From CAXGTL01 sp964645705 (GTDB taxonomy: Archaea > Nanobdellota > Nanobdellia > Woesearchaeales > CAXGTL01), in the NCBI GenBank assembly GCA_964645705.1, contig CAZYAB010000003.1, positions 124,001 to 188,000 of the forward strand: DNA of 64,000 nucleotides, read 5' to 3'. Under the pieces are notes generated by a model. The model was not told where the DNA came from. It worked only from the letters and a program-made list of their open reading frames with translations, and made no database searches. The translations under genes were made by a program, and so were the position numbers. Below are positions 8,366 through 16,200 of the stretch, piece by piece; the stretch's first letter is position 1; every line of letters starts with the position of its first letter.

Positions 8366-8836
8366 TTATTGTGTTTGAGCAATAATATTGTCTAGATCTT
8401 GTGCAGGGATAGTAATTATATAATGCGCTGGTGTAGTTGTTCTACTACCTAGGTAAAGTGTTGGTGTGTGTTTTTTTACATGTCTTACAGAAAAATTATC
8501 TCTTTCAGAGATAAAAAATGTATAACCTATGTCTTCTACTTTTTCATTATACCCATACACTTCTTTTAGATATGACATAACTTCGCCAAGTTCCATGACA
8601 TTGTTGTTGTTTGCATCGTATGGGGCTAATTGCCGCATTAGAACTTGTTTTCTTCTTGCATTTAATTGTCTTGCTGGTTCAAGTGCCCATTTATCAATAA
8701 AATGTCCAGAGGTAGCAAATGTTGCTACACAAAAAAGAAGTATTGCACTTGCTTTTAATGGAAACCATTTTCTTGCAGCTATTTTAACAGCTTTTTCATA
8801 TAAATTTCCTTGTTCTTGATCTATACTTTGTTCCAT
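8366..8836 (-). CDS. Single-pass membrane protein with an EF-hand-like loop
   Basis: 156 residues, family not recognised. One transmembrane helix spans ~28-48 (LKASAILLFCVATFATSG) after a charged N-terminus, so the C-terminal ~105 residues are probably extracellular. Residues ~73-84 (DANNNNVMELGE) match the calcium-binding loop spacing of an EF-hand or dockerin, with acid or amide at 1, 3, 5 and Glu at 12. The remainder has no motif I know. It is preceded by an AT-rich spacer and stands alone. Confidence 0.6.
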   Translation of the reverse strand: MEQSIDQEQGNLYEKAVKIAARKWFPLKASAILLFCVATFATSGHFIDKWALEPARQLNARRKQVLMRQLAPYDANNNNVMELGEVMSYLKEVYGYNEKVEDIGYTFFISERDNFSVRHVKKHTPTLYLGSRTTTPAHYIITIPAQDLDNIIAQTQ

Positions 8837-8889
8837 TGTAATTATATTTAATAAGAATTGAATTTAAATAATTTTGTATTGTAGAGAAT

Positions 8890-9108
8890 CTACTTCTTAA
8901 CTTCCATATACCCGCACTTACCACATGTTTTTCTGTCTTTGTGTTCTGCCATGAATACGCTAGGGCCGCATTTTGGGCAAGTTGTGTTCTTTCTTGCTAA
9001 TTTGTTGCCTTCTATTTTATAGTTTTTGTACTTAGAACTAGTTTTTTTTGGTTTTCTTTTGATCTTGCCTTTTTTCTTAACTGGTTTGTGTGCTCTTTTC
9101 TTTCCCAT
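8890..9108 (-). CDS. rps27ae: 30S ribosomal protein eS31 (S27ae)
   Basis: 72 residues. The basic N-terminal half (KKKGKIKRKPKK) is followed by a zinc ribbon with C44, C47, C62 and C65 (TTCPKCG, KTCGKCGY). This is the S27ae family of the small subunit. A GGTGA ribosome-binding site lies a few bases before the ATG. It is last in the rpoE-spt4-rps24e-rps27ae cluster, an order common in archaea. A G-rich element separates it from rps24e. Confidence 0.94.
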   Translation of the reverse strand: MGKKRAHKPVKKKGKIKRKPKKTSSKYKNYKIEGNKLARKNTTCPKCGPSVFMAEHKDRKTCGKCGYMEVKK

Positions 9109-9120
9109 TCATTTCACCAA

Positions 9121-9182
9121 TTTGCCCACCGCAGGTTCCCCCGGCCACCCGCCCCTATGTCTTCTAGGAACTGATTCTTAGG
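9121..9182 (-). repeat. G-rich intergenic element, copy B
   Basis: Fills the gap between rps24e and rps27ae. On the minus strand: CCTA, seven-base loop, TAGG hairpin, then GGGGCGGGTGGCCGGGGG, a short spacer and GGTGGGCAA. It begins ~5 nt after the rps24e stop. GC content is far above the surrounding sequence. Same family as copies at 131, 15984, 18966, 23621 and 36459. Confidence 0.65.
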
Positions 9183-9186
9183 CTTA

Positions 9187-9627
9187 TTACTCTTTCTTTG
9201 CTTCCTCTTTTTTATTTTCTTTGGGTGCTTTCTCTTTCTTTGGCTCTTCCTTTTTTTCTTTTACTGGTTCAGCTGGTTTTTCTTCTTTTTTGGGTTCTTC
9301 TTTCTTTGCTTCTTTTTTAGCTGGTTCTGCAGGTTTTGCTTCCTCTTTCTTGGCTTCTTTAACTTTCTTTTTTTTTACTAGAGATTTCATTACTTTTTCA
9401 TTTTCGTAAACATGTGCAATTACTTTTGCAGTTTCCTCACCAAACTTGCCATAAATATGTCTTATCTCTATTAGATCTTCTTTTGATTTTAATTTACTAG
9501 CTAACTCCTTTTTCAAATTTGCTTTGCTTGGAGTTGTACCTTTGAATGTAACTTCGGCAGTTATTCTTTTACGTGATAATAAAGATGATTCTTTTTGTTT
9601 AAGTATTTTTAAGTTCATTTTCTTCAC
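9187..9627 (-). CDS. rps24e: 30S ribosomal protein eS24 with long Lys/Glu/Pro tail
   Basis: 146 residues. Residues 1-100 are eS24 (LKILKQKESSLLSRKRI, then a SKLKSKEDLIEIRHIYGKFG block). The last ~50 residues are a low-complexity Lys-Glu-Ala-Pro tail (repeats of KKEEPKKEEKPAEP) not usual in eS24, which is normally ~100 residues. It overlaps spt4 by 4 nt (ATGA), so translation is coupled. The tail resembles that of uL10 at 59153. Confidence 0.93.
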   Translation of the reverse strand: MKKMNLKILKQKESSLLSRKRITAEVTFKGTTPSKANLKKELASKLKSKEDLIEIRHIYGKFGEETAKVIAHVYENEKVMKSLVKKKKVKEAKKEEAKPAEPAKKEAKKEEPKKEEKPAEPVKEKKEEPKKEKAPKENKKEEAKKE

Positions 9628-9812
9628 TTTTTCTTAATTGCATATTCTCCTTTTACTGTTTTGCCTATTTTTTGAGCAATCAATGATTTTTTAGGGTCAA
9701 CAATGTAAATCCTGCCTCTCCAAGATGTTGTAAATTGATTTCCTTTACAAATAGGGCATGTAGGCCCAGTGACAAACAAATCACATTTTTTACATATTTT
9801 TTTTTGTGCCAT
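9624..9812 (-). CDS. spt4: Transcription elongation factor Spt4 (RpoE'')
   Basis: 62 residues. A zinc ribbon with ICKKCD and CPICKG is followed by the short beta domain WRGRIYIVDPKKSLIAQKIG, which binds the NGN domain of Spt5. Together they raise RNA polymerase processivity. It lies 13 nt after rpoE and overlaps rps24e by 4 nt, the standard archaeal rpoE-spt4-rps24e cluster. No spt5 is in the window. Confidence 0.95.
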   Translation of the reverse strand: MAQKKICKKCDLFVTGPTCPICKGNQFTTSWRGRIYIVDPKKSLIAQKIGKTVKGEYAIKKK

Positions 9813-9824
9813 TTTCTAATAACC

Positions 9825-10406
9825 TTATTTTTTCTTTTTCTTTTCTTCTTTAGGTTTTTCTTCTTTTTTAGGCTTTTTTTCTTCTTCTAACCATTCTAAT
9901 TTACCTAGTCCTTCTTGTCTCATTGTTAAACCTATTTTTGGATTTGCAATATCTTTAAAACTTGCTGCTATTAACCTAGCTTTGCACTTGTCGCCTATTT
10001 TTAATGTTCTTTTGCTTTCTTTACCTGTTAATACTTTTTCTTTTGAAAATGATACATAATCATCCATTGTTTGAGATACATGGATCATGCCTTCGATTGG
10101 TCCGATGTTCATGAAAACACCAAAGTCAGCTACATCTTTAACAATGCCAAGCATTACTTCTTTTATTTCTGGCTTAAATGTGAATAAGCTAAATACGGTT
10201 TCATAATATGCTGCTCCATCGCCTGGTATAACAATACCTTCTTTAACTTGTTTAACATCAGCAACATCTATAACTATGCCGATTTCCTTTGAAATAAAGC
10301 CTTCGAATTGTTCTTTGATGCACATTCTAACAGCTTCTTCTTTGCCTAATTTGAACATATTGGGCGGTACACGTATATGGCTTTGTATTTCAGTTTTATA
10401 GAACAT
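9825..10406 (-). CDS. rpoE: DNA-directed RNA polymerase subunit Rpo7 (RpoE', Rpb7 homologue)
   Basis: About 193 residues. The N-terminal Rpb7 domain (SHIRVPPNMF, FEGFISKEIG, IPGDGAAYYE) is followed by an S1 domain (GIVKDVADFGVFMNIGPIEG, then a MIHVSQTMDDY segment). The final ~25 residues are Lys/Glu-rich. Rpo7 forms the stalk with Rpo4 and contacts the transcript and initiation factors. The start at 10406 is chosen because AGGTGG lies 6 nt before that ATG; an in-frame GTG sits inside this site. Confidence 0.94.
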   Translation of the reverse strand: MFYKTEIQSHIRVPPNMFKLGKEEAVRMCIKEQFEGFISKEIGIVIDVADVKQVKEGIVIPGDGAAYYETVFSLFTFKPEIKEVMLGIVKDVADFGVFMNIGPIEGMIHVSQTMDDYVSFSKEKVLTGKESKRTLKIGDKCKARLIAASFKDIANPKIGLTMRQEGLGKLEWLEEEKKPKKEEKPKEEKKKKK

Positions 10407-10465
10407 TATTTCCACCTAGATATAGGTTTTAAATATGTATTTATAAATTTATCTGTATATAGTGG

Positions 10466-10678
10466 TTATTTTGCTTTTTCTACTGCTTTATTCAATTCTT
10501 TTACCATCTTATCTACATCTATTTTATGAGCTTTACAACCTTGTTCTAGGCTTTCAAAATGAGCTGCAAAACATCCAACACAGTGCAAACCATGTTTCAT
10601 AAACACTTCCATTGTTGCAGGATATTTGCCAACTATTTCGCCTATATTCATTTTTTTAGTTATCTTTGTCATAATCAT
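10466..10678 (-). CDS. DUF1858 protein (redox-disulfide domain)
   Basis: 70 residues forming one DUF1858 domain: NIGEIVGKYPATMEVFMKHG and then LHCVGCFAAHFESLEQGC. The CVGC pair is the conserved feature of this family, often annotated as hybrid-cluster-protein-associated redox disulfide domain and common in anaerobes. The exact role is unknown; a thiol-redox or Fe-S function is inferred. It stands just upstream of the rpoE cluster on the same strand, divergent from cmk. Confidence 0.85.
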   Translation of the reverse strand: MIMTKITKKMNIGEIVGKYPATMEVFMKHGLHCVGCFAAHFESLEQGCKAHKIDVDKMVKELNKAVEKAK

Positions 10679-10745
10679 GGATTTTGGTGGTTGATTTATT
10701 AATATTTCGGTTAAATTAATAAACTACCCTACCATAAATAACAAT

Positions 10746-11282
10746 ATGATCATAACAATAGCAGGAAAACCAGGATCTGGGAAATCAGTGGTTGCAAAGA
10801 GATTAGCTAAAAAACTAAAGATCAAACATTTTAATTCTGGTTCTGTATACAGAAAGTTTGCAAAAAAAAGACACATGGGAATCATAGAGCTAAATAAATA
10901 TCTAAAAACACATCACAAAGTTGACAAACTAGTTGACAAAAAACAAATGCAATTAGCAAAAAAAGGAAACATAATAATAGATGGAAGAACAGCATTCAAT
11001 ATTCTGCCTGATTCAATAAAAATATTCTTAGACGTTAGCATTCATGAAGCAGCAAAAAGGATATTCAAGGCAAAAAGAAAATTAGAAAATTTTAAATCAG
11101 TAAACCAAGTAAAAAAATCTATTATAAAAAGGGCACAAATGGAAAGAAAACGTTATAAAAATATTTACAAAGTTGATATTTATGATAGAAAACATTATGA
11201 TCTGTATTTGAGAACTTCTAATCTGACAATTAATCAGGTTGTTAATACAATTGTTAAGTTTGTTAAGAAAAATTATAAATAA
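10746..11282 (+). CDS. cmk: Cytidylate kinase, archaeal type
   Basis: 178 residues. The P-loop is MIITIAGKPGSGKSVVAKRL. It continues with FNSGSVYRKFAKKRHM, the CMP-binding segment of archaeal Cmk, then NIIIDGRTAFNILPDSIKIF and KRAQMERKRYKNIYKVDIYD. The enzyme phosphorylates CMP/dCMP with ATP for nucleotide recycling. A TATA-like element near 10700 suggests a short leader. It overlaps the next minus-strand gene tail to tail by 10 nt. Confidence 0.9.
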   Translation: MIITIAGKPGSGKSVVAKRLAKKLKIKHFNSGSVYRKFAKKRHMGIIELNKYLKTHHKVDKLVDKKQMQLAKKGNIIIDGRTAFNILPDSIKIFLDVSIHEAAKRIFKAKRKLENFKSVNQVKKSIIKRAQMERKRYKNIYKVDIYDRKHYDLYLRTSNLTINQVVNTIVKFVKKNYK

Positions 11283-11932
11283 TCTTTTATCATGTCTTCT
11301 ATTTCTAAGGCTTTATTCATCTCAATTCCAAGAGCATCAAGAACTATGTTTATTAGGATAGTTAAATAAACTTCTTCTTTTGTCATGTTTGTTGTGTCTA
11401 TTATTAGGTCATAGTGTGATTCATCTAAATAGTCAAAGCCCTTTTCTGAGTTTTCAGGATCTTTGTACATTTTCTTCCATCTTACTTGGTTGTCAAAATC
11501 TCTTTTTTGGTTGGCAATCTTTGCTTCTTCTACTGAAACGTATTTTTCTAAACCTTGTCTTTCAGGGTTTTGGTCATCTTTGAATAATCTTTCTGCTCTT
11601 ACATCTTCATCTGCTTTTAAGAATATTTTGTATGCATCTGGTATGAATAATGCGCCTAGTCTGTAGTCAGCAACAAAGTTGTCATTTTCTCTTCCATGTT
11701 TTGCCATGCCTTCATCAACAATTCTGTCAAGATCAGGCCATTCTTTGTACAAAACTTTATGATCATAACTTAGCAGTTTTAGACCTTGTTCTTGTCTTTT
11801 GTGGTTTTCAGATTTTACTAAGTCTCTTTGAATAATTCCTGCAGAAGCATTTGCATAATTTAGACCTTTTAATAAGAATTCCCTCATTGATGTTTTACCT
11901 GCACTTCCGTATCCAGAAATTATAATTTTCAT
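11273..11932 (-). CDS. P-loop kinase related to cytidylate/adenylate kinases
   Basis: 219 residues. The Walker A is GYGSAGKTS at residues 7-15. Further blocks are a DYRLGALFIPDAYKIFLKAD segment (a strand and a presumed lid start) and DYLDESHYDLIIDTTNMTKE, typical of small nucleotide kinases. A lid-like Arg-rich region (RAERLFKDD) follows. It resembles the cytidylate-kinase-like family but substrate residues are not clear. It faces cmk tail to tail, so the two may be diverged relatives with different substrates. Confidence 0.65.
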   Translation of the reverse strand: MKIIISGYGSAGKTSMREFLLKGLNYANASAGIIQRDLVKSENHKRQEQGLKLLSYDHKVLYKEWPDLDRIVDEGMAKHGRENDNFVADYRLGALFIPDAYKIFLKADEDVRAERLFKDDQNPERQGLEKYVSVEEAKIANQKRDFDNQVRWKKMYKDPENSEKGFDYLDESHYDLIIDTTNMTKEEVYLTILINIVLDALGIEMNKALEIEDMIKDYL

Positions 11933-12031
11933 AGATTTTGTGATTTTGATTATTTATTTAAAGTTTTATTATCTTGGTTCAGGAGTGAAAACATGATAAA
12001 TTATATATACTATATAATCTAACACATTGAT

Positions 12032-12481
12032 ATGGTAAAACTAATAATTAGTTTAGGAAACCCAATCAAGTCTGATGATAATATTGGTAATTTAGTAGTA
12101 GATAAACTTAAGCAGCAAAAAGAAATACAAAATAATAAAGACCAAGACATTGAGTTCATAAAAGCAGAAATAAGTCCTGAAAACTTTTTCTACCAAATTG
12201 CTGAGCTTAAGCCTGAGATAATTTACATAATAGATGCTGTTGATTTTGGTGGAAGTGTTGGTGAAGTAAAGTTATTTGATTATCATGATATTGTTAGGTT
12301 GCCAATGACATCAACACATAATATTCCTATTACAATGTTGTCTTCTTTTGTAGGCAAGGCTGTTGTTAAGTTGGTTGCGATTCAGCCTAAATGTTTAGAT
12401 GTTGGGGAAGAACTTTCCATCGAGATGAAAGAGAGGTTTGATGGGGTTTGTGAAAAAGTTAAAGATTTACTTAACAACTAA
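12032..12481 (+). CDS. hycI: Hydrogenase maturation protease (HycI/HyaD family)
   Basis: 149 residues. Family motifs: GNPIKSDDNIG (residues 8-18, nickel-sensing acid), IIDAVDFGGSVGEVKLF and STHNIPITML, where the His is the second conserved ligand. The protease clips the C-terminal peptide from the [NiFe] large subunit after nickel insertion. The presumed target is the large subunit at 13633-14787, which has a ~24-residue extension after its DPCFGC motif. The gene faces the hydrogenase operon tail to tail, overlapping echF by 15 nt. A TATA-like run near 12000-12012 fits a leaderless start. Confidence 0.9.
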   Translation: MVKLIISLGNPIKSDDNIGNLVVDKLKQQKEIQNNKDQDIEFIKAEISPENFFYQIAELKPEIIYIIDAVDFGGSVGEVKLFDYHDIVRLPMTSTHNIPITMLSSFVGKAVVKLVAIQPKCLDVGEELSIEMKERFDGVCEKVKDLLNN

Positions 12482-12787
12482 CTTCTCCTTATCTTTATTA
12501 GAATAATCAAATTTTCCTTCAAAACTAATTGCATTTGTCGGACACATATCAACACATAAGCCACAAAATATGCATTTTGCCATGTCAAATTCTAATTTGC
12601 CTTTAGAAATAAACTTAATTGCATATGCAGGACAATTCTTTACACATTCTTTAGAACCAACACACTTACTAGAATCAAACTTAATTCTGCCGCGAGTTCT
12701 ATCATAAGTCTTAACTTTTTCCTTAGGATAAAGTCTAGTAAAAGGTTTCATAAACATGTGTCTAAAACATTCCCAGTTTATTCCCAT
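12467..12787 (-). CDS. echF: Group 4 [NiFe] hydrogenase ferredoxin-like subunit (EchF type)
   Basis: 106 residues with two [4Fe-4S] motifs. The second is complete: CIFCGLCVDMCP (C72, C75, C78, C82). The first reads CVGSKECVKNCP, so the second cysteine is replaced by Ser45, leaving C42, C48 and C52. In Ech/Mbh enzymes this subunit carries electrons from ferredoxin to the small subunit. The altered first site may hold a 3Fe-4S or serine-ligated cluster. It lies 1 nt after the membrane subunit echB and is last in the operon. Confidence 0.88.
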   Translation of the reverse strand: MGINWECFRHMFMKPFTRLYPKEKVKTYDRTRGRIKFDSSKCVGSKECVKNCPAYAIKFISKGKLEFDMAKCIFCGLCVDMCPTNAISFEGKFDYSNKDKEKLVVK

Positions 12788-12788
12788 T

Positions 12789-13670
12789 TTACCACACCAC
12801 CCCTAATCTAAGTCTAATAAATTCAATCAAAACAATTACTAAAACAAAAGTCAATCTATGAAAAGTTTGCATTACTTTATATCTGCAAGTTGTTGCTCTG
12901 ATAAAAGCAATCAATATTGCTATGATGAATGAAAGCAAAAGGAGATAATACCATTGAAAATATCCAACAAACAAAAACAATAAAACATAAGCCATGAACA
13001 AGTCTTTAAGATAAGCAGACCATAATAGGTAGGCAAGGCCTTTTCCACTGAACTCTGTTTCTTCACCTTCTAATACTTCTGTGTGAGCAGATACAGTGTC
13101 AAATGGTGTGATACGAACAATTGCAGTCATTATGTAAAGAAAGCCAATGAGTGCAAGCGGTAGTTTGTATGCTAATAATATTCCTCCTAGATTCCCAAGG
13201 CTGATTATATTTGTAAATATCATGACACATATCAAAATAATTGCAAATATAATCTCATAACATATCATTAAGATCATGTCTCTTATAGAAGAAATAATTG
13301 AAAAAGGATTATTTGAACTTAAACCAGCCAATATAGAAAGACCTCCACTAAGCACAAGCAAATAAATAAGCAAAATAAAGTCATAGTTAAATGTTATTAT
13401 TCCAAGAATTGGTAAAAATAAAATCCAACAAACTATGAAGTCTAGGTATGGAGATATTCTAAAAAACAAATTTTCTCTACCAAGACTATCACTCTTTTTC
13501 TTACCAAATAGTTTTATAATGTCTAAAAAAGGTTGATGAATAGGCGGACCTTTTCTATGCTGCATCCTTGCAAATACTTTTCTACGAATACCTTCAAAAA
13601 CCAATGCAATTATTGGTAGAAGGATAAATACACTAAGCTTTGCAATATCTAGATCTAAATTCATCTTCAC
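12789..13670 (-). CDS. echB: Group 4 [NiFe] hydrogenase membrane subunit, NuoH family (EchB type)
   Basis: 293 residues with about eight transmembrane helices. NuoH/EchB motifs seen: EGIRRKVFARMQHRKGPP near the start, the cytosolic loop that contacts the hydrogenase arm, and TPFDTVSAHTEVLEGEETEF, whose acidic residues line the proton path at the Q-site equivalent. The end of the preceding large-subunit gene overlaps its start by 38 nt. This subunit links the catalytic arm to ion pumping. Confidence 0.92.
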   Translation of the reverse strand: MKMNLDLDIAKLSVFILLPIIALVFEGIRRKVFARMQHRKGPPIHQPFLDIIKLFGKKKSDSLGRENLFFRISPYLDFIVCWILFLPILGIITFNYDFILLIYLLVLSGGLSILAGLSSNNPFSIISSIRDMILMICYEIIFAIILICVMIFTNIISLGNLGGILLAYKLPLALIGFLYIMTAIVRITPFDTVSAHTEVLEGEETEFSGKGLAYLLWSAYLKDLFMAYVLLFLFVGYFQWYYLLLLSFIIAILIAFIRATTCRYKVMQTFHRLTFVLVIVLIEFIRLRLGVVW

Positions 13671-14787
13671 CTAAAACCTCTTTTTTATTATCATTAATAA
13701 CAATCATTCTTTCCATACAACCAAAACATGGATCTAAGGATGAAATTATGACAGGAACATCACCAATTTCTTTATCTTTTAATAACTGAGTCAAAACAGA
13801 TATAAAAGCAAATGTTGGTGTCCTGATCTTTGCTCTTATTATCTTATTATTTTTTATTTTATAAAAATGAAAATTTTCACCACGAGGTGCTTCGATCCTT
13901 GCAAATGTTTCTCCATCTTGTAGCTTAACATAAGGTTCAAACTTCGGAACAGGTTTATCACCCAATCTAACAAAACATTGCTTGATGATCTTAATGCTTT
14001 CAAGTATTTCTTTTAACCTTACCACTGTTCTTGCCAAAGCATCACCAGAATCTTCTGTAATCAAATTAAAGTCAACATCTGAATAAGCTTCATATGGATC
14101 ATTTTTCCTAGTGTCCATCTTAATACCGCATGCACGAGCAATAGGTCCAACTAAACAAAATCTTTTAGACATTTGTTTGTTAATAATTGCATTGTCTTTA
14201 AACCTTGAAAGAATTACTCTGTTTGTTCTAGTTGTCTTGATGTAAAAATCCATCATATTTTTTATCATGTTCAACCTTTGTATAACAAAATTACCATCTT
14301 TAGAATTAAAATCATATCTTACTGTTTTTAATTTGCTTATACCATGATGTACTCTGTTTCCTGTTAACTTTTCAAAACATTCTAAAACATATTCCCTCTC
14401 CCTCATTGCATAGTTGAACAGTGTTTCATATCCTATCTCATGCATTGCATAACCAAACCATAGTAAGTGGGAATGAATTCTTTCTAATTCTGCAATAATC
14501 ATTCTAATATACTTTACTTTTTGTTGTTTTTTGAAATCAAGTAATTTTTCAAATGCAATTGTAAAACAACCAGAATGTGCAAATGAACAAATACCGCAAA
14601 TATGTTCAACAGAATAAAGTGCTTGGTTAATATTCTTACTCTCTAATAATTTTTCTATGCCTCGGTGAATATACCCCATCTTTATCCAAGAGTCTGTTAT
14701 TTTATTGCCATCTAGCTTGATCCTTACGCATATTGGTTCTTTTATTATTGGACTCTGAGGTCCGATTGGTATTTGGGCATCATGCAT
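13633..14787 (-). CDS. echE: Group 4 [NiFe] hydrogenase large catalytic subunit (EchE type)
   Basis: About 384 residues. The nickel ligands are all present: CGIC (C64, C67) in VEHICGICSFAHS and CFGC (C354, C357) in SSLDPCFGCMER. This marks a true hydrogenase and not a NuoD-type subunit. A ~24-residue tail after MER would be removed by the HycI protease. I chose the ATG at 14787 because GGTGA lies 8-12 nt upstream and the protein then begins MHDAQIPIGPQSP, as in EchE; a frame open to 14871 would overlap echD. Overlaps echB by 38 nt. Confidence 0.94.
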   Translation of the reverse strand: MHDAQIPIGPQSPIIKEPICVRIKLDGNKITDSWIKMGYIHRGIEKLLESKNINQALYSVEHICGICSFAHSGCFTIAFEKLLDFKKQQKVKYIRMIIAELERIHSHLLWFGYAMHEIGYETLFNYAMREREYVLECFEKLTGNRVHHGISKLKTVRYDFNSKDGNFVIQRLNMIKNMMDFYIKTTRTNRVILSRFKDNAIINKQMSKRFCLVGPIARACGIKMDTRKNDPYEAYSDVDFNLITEDSGDALARTVVRLKEILESIKIIKQCFVRLGDKPVPKFEPYVKLQDGETFARIEAPRGENFHFYKIKNNKIIRAKIRTPTFAFISVLTQLLKDKEIGDVPVIISSLDPCFGCMERMIVINDNKKEVLGEDEFRSRYCKA

Positions 14788-14794
14788 TTTTGTT

Positions 14795-15130
14795 TCACCG
14801 AAGTAAAGGGGGCTTTCCTGTAAAGTCATCTGGTAAAAATAATTTATCATGAAGTCTGTTATTGTCTTCAAACTCTATTCCAAAAAAATCATGTATTTCA
14901 CATTCATAATATATTGCAGATGGAAATAATAAATGAATAGACCTAATAATTGGTTTTTTCTTGTCTAATTTTAATCTTAGATTGAAAATCTCTTTATCTC
15001 TTTCAAAACTATAAACTAATGTGAAAAATTTTTCTTCATCAATTGCAACTATTGCAATTAATCTATCATTCTTTAGATTAAGCATGTCTTTCCAAAAATC
15101 TTTTTCATTTGTTAGTTTTTGTTTATTCAT
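14795..15130 (-). CDS. echD: Group 4 [NiFe] hydrogenase NuoC-like subunit (EchD type)
   Basis: 111 residues. The conserved end is recognisable: LFPSAIYYECEIHDFFGIEF followed by KLFLPDDFTGKPPLLR, the NuoC/30-kDa signature. The N-terminal half is short and divergent. It has no cofactor and bridges the small and large subunits. It overlaps the small subunit by 4 nt, and its stop codon lies in the ribosome-binding site of echE, so the genes are tightly coupled. Confidence 0.88.
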   Translation of the reverse strand: MNKQKLTNEKDFWKDMLNLKNDRLIAIVAIDEEKFFTLVYSFERDKEIFNLRLKLDKKKPIIRSIHLLFPSAIYYECEIHDFFGIEFEDNNRLHDKLFLPDDFTGKPPLLR

Positions 15131-15540
15131 TTTTTTAACAAACCAATTGCTTTTACAATTCCGTCTATAATAGCTTCTGGTCTAGGAGGGCATCCTGGCA
15201 CATAAACATCTACTTTAACAATCTTGTCAATTCCTTTGCCCATATTATAACATGTTCTAAATACTCCGCCTGTATTTGCACAACTGCCTATTGCAACCAC
15301 TTTTTTCACAGCAGCCATTTGATCATAAACTTTTTTCAACCGAGATTCAGCTGTTTTATTACCAATGCCTGTGACAACCAACACGTCTGCGTGTCTTGGT
15401 GATGTTTTCCATATCATGCCAAACCTTTCTATATCATACTTAGGTGTTAGTAGTGCTAAACATTCTAGATCACAGCCATTACAACTACTGCAATTGAATA
15501 TGCTGATCCATGGTGATTTTTTGATTGTGTTTTTTTTCAT
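15127..15540 (-). CDS. echC: Group 4 [NiFe] hydrogenase small subunit, NuoB family (EchC type)
   Basis: 137 residues. Cluster ligands are seen in NCSSCNGCDLECLA (near residues 17-27), AIGSCANTGG (near 94-103) and VPGCPPRPEAI (near 117-127), the pattern for the proximal [4Fe-4S] cluster. It passes electrons to the NiFe site in the large subunit. It overlaps the DUF1284 gene and echD by 4 nt each, so the order is DUF1284-echC-echD-echE-echB-echF. Confidence 0.93.
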   Translation of the reverse strand: MKKNTIKKSPWISIFNCSSCNGCDLECLALLTPKYDIERFGMIWKTSPRHADVLVVTGIGNKTAESRLKKVYDQMAAVKKVVAIGSCANTGGVFRTCYNMGKGIDKIVKVDVYVPGCPPRPEAIIDGIVKAIGLLKK

Positions 15541-15980
15541 TTATTTTTTTTATTTAAATCTCTTTTAAAAGATTTATTTACCCCAATTTTAATGCAATTT
15601 TCTAAAAATATACAATTTTTACATACTTGTCTTATATTTTTTAAATTTACTTTGTTAATTGCTAAATTAAATATGTCCTTTGCTTTATGTATAGACTTTG
15701 GTTTTAATTTTAAGTATTTTAATATTTTTTTATCTTGCAAAACTACCCATTTCCCAATTTCTTTTGATTGTACGCAATTCTTGTTATAGAGATATGGACA
15801 TTTATCACATAAGTCATCAGGTTTCCCTACAATAACTTTTATTTTCATTTTTGGGTTTTTTCTTATTTTTAGACAAATTTTCTTCATATTTTGTGCAAAC
15901 TTCTTGTCATAGCCTCCGCTATAAAATCTAGGAATACATAAAAGATGGTGTGCTCTTATTTTGATTGTGTTTTTTTTCAT
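15537..15980 (-). CDS. DUF1284 cysteine-rich protein within the hydrogenase operon
   Basis: 147 residues. The DUF1284 hallmarks are RAHHLLCIPRFYSGGYDKKF at the start, then CDKCPYLYNKNC and a final VCKNCIFLENC. Nine cysteines in these clusters suggest an Fe-S or zinc site. The function of the family is not established. Being overlapped with echC by 4 nt and inserted between it and the echA genes suggests a part in assembly or electron transfer for the hydrogenase. RBS GGTGAG lies directly before the ATG, at the end of G-rich element C. The first 7 codons repeat the start of echC (MKKNTIK). Confidence 0.82.
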   Translation of the reverse strand: MKKNTIKIRAHHLLCIPRFYSGGYDKKFAQNMKKICLKIRKNPKMKIKVIVGKPDDLCDKCPYLYNKNCVQSKEIGKWVVLQDKKILKYLKLKPKSIHKAKDIFNLAINKVNLKNIRQVCKNCIFLENCIKIGVNKSFKRDLNKKNK

Positions 15981-15983
15981 ATC

Positions 15984-16039
15984 TCACCTATTCCATCTCC
16001 CGATCACCATCCCCTGGTTTAGTAAGAGGCAATGTTCGG
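15984..16039 (-). repeat. G-rich intergenic element, copy C
   Basis: Starts ~12 nt after the stop of the small ORF at 16051 and runs into the DUF1284 ribosome-binding site. Minus strand: CCTC, ten-base loop, GGGG, then ATGGTGATCGGGAGATGGAA and TAGGTGAG. The terminal GGTGAG here doubles as the Shine-Dalgarno sequence. Same family as copies at 131, 9121, 18966, 23621 and 36459. Confidence 0.6.
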
Positions 16040-16050
16040 TGGAATTTTAT

Positions 16051-16200
16051 TTAAATAAACATAAATACTAACAACAAACACACCAATCCAGTTACAAAAA
16101 ACAACAAAGATTGTTTAAAAAAATCTTCATAATATTTTGGAATAATAATTTGTTGTTTGTCTGATTCTCCTCCAATATAAACTGATCTTTTGCTTAACAT
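16051..16200 (-). CDS. 49-residue membrane protein, possible detached C-terminus of EchA
   Basis: Minus-strand ATG at 16200 overlaps the stop of the preceding gene (TGATG). The product begins MLSKRSVYIGGESDKQQII and ends in one hydrophobic helix (LLFFVTGLVCLLLVFMFI). A Tyr-x-Gly-Gly-Glu segment followed by a helix resembles the extreme C-terminus of antiporter-like subunits in group 4 hydrogenases. With the short upstream gene it may rebuild one subunit from two chains. The coding call rests on coupling and composition; the family link is inference. Confidence 0.6.
   Translation of the reverse strand: MLSKRSVYIGGESDKQQIIIPKYYEDFFKQSLLFFVTGLVCLLLVFMFI

Noticed and set aside
14788..14871. Earlier start for the hydrogenase large subunit
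   Set aside because: It would lie inside echD; the GGTGA site and family alignment support the ATG at 14787.
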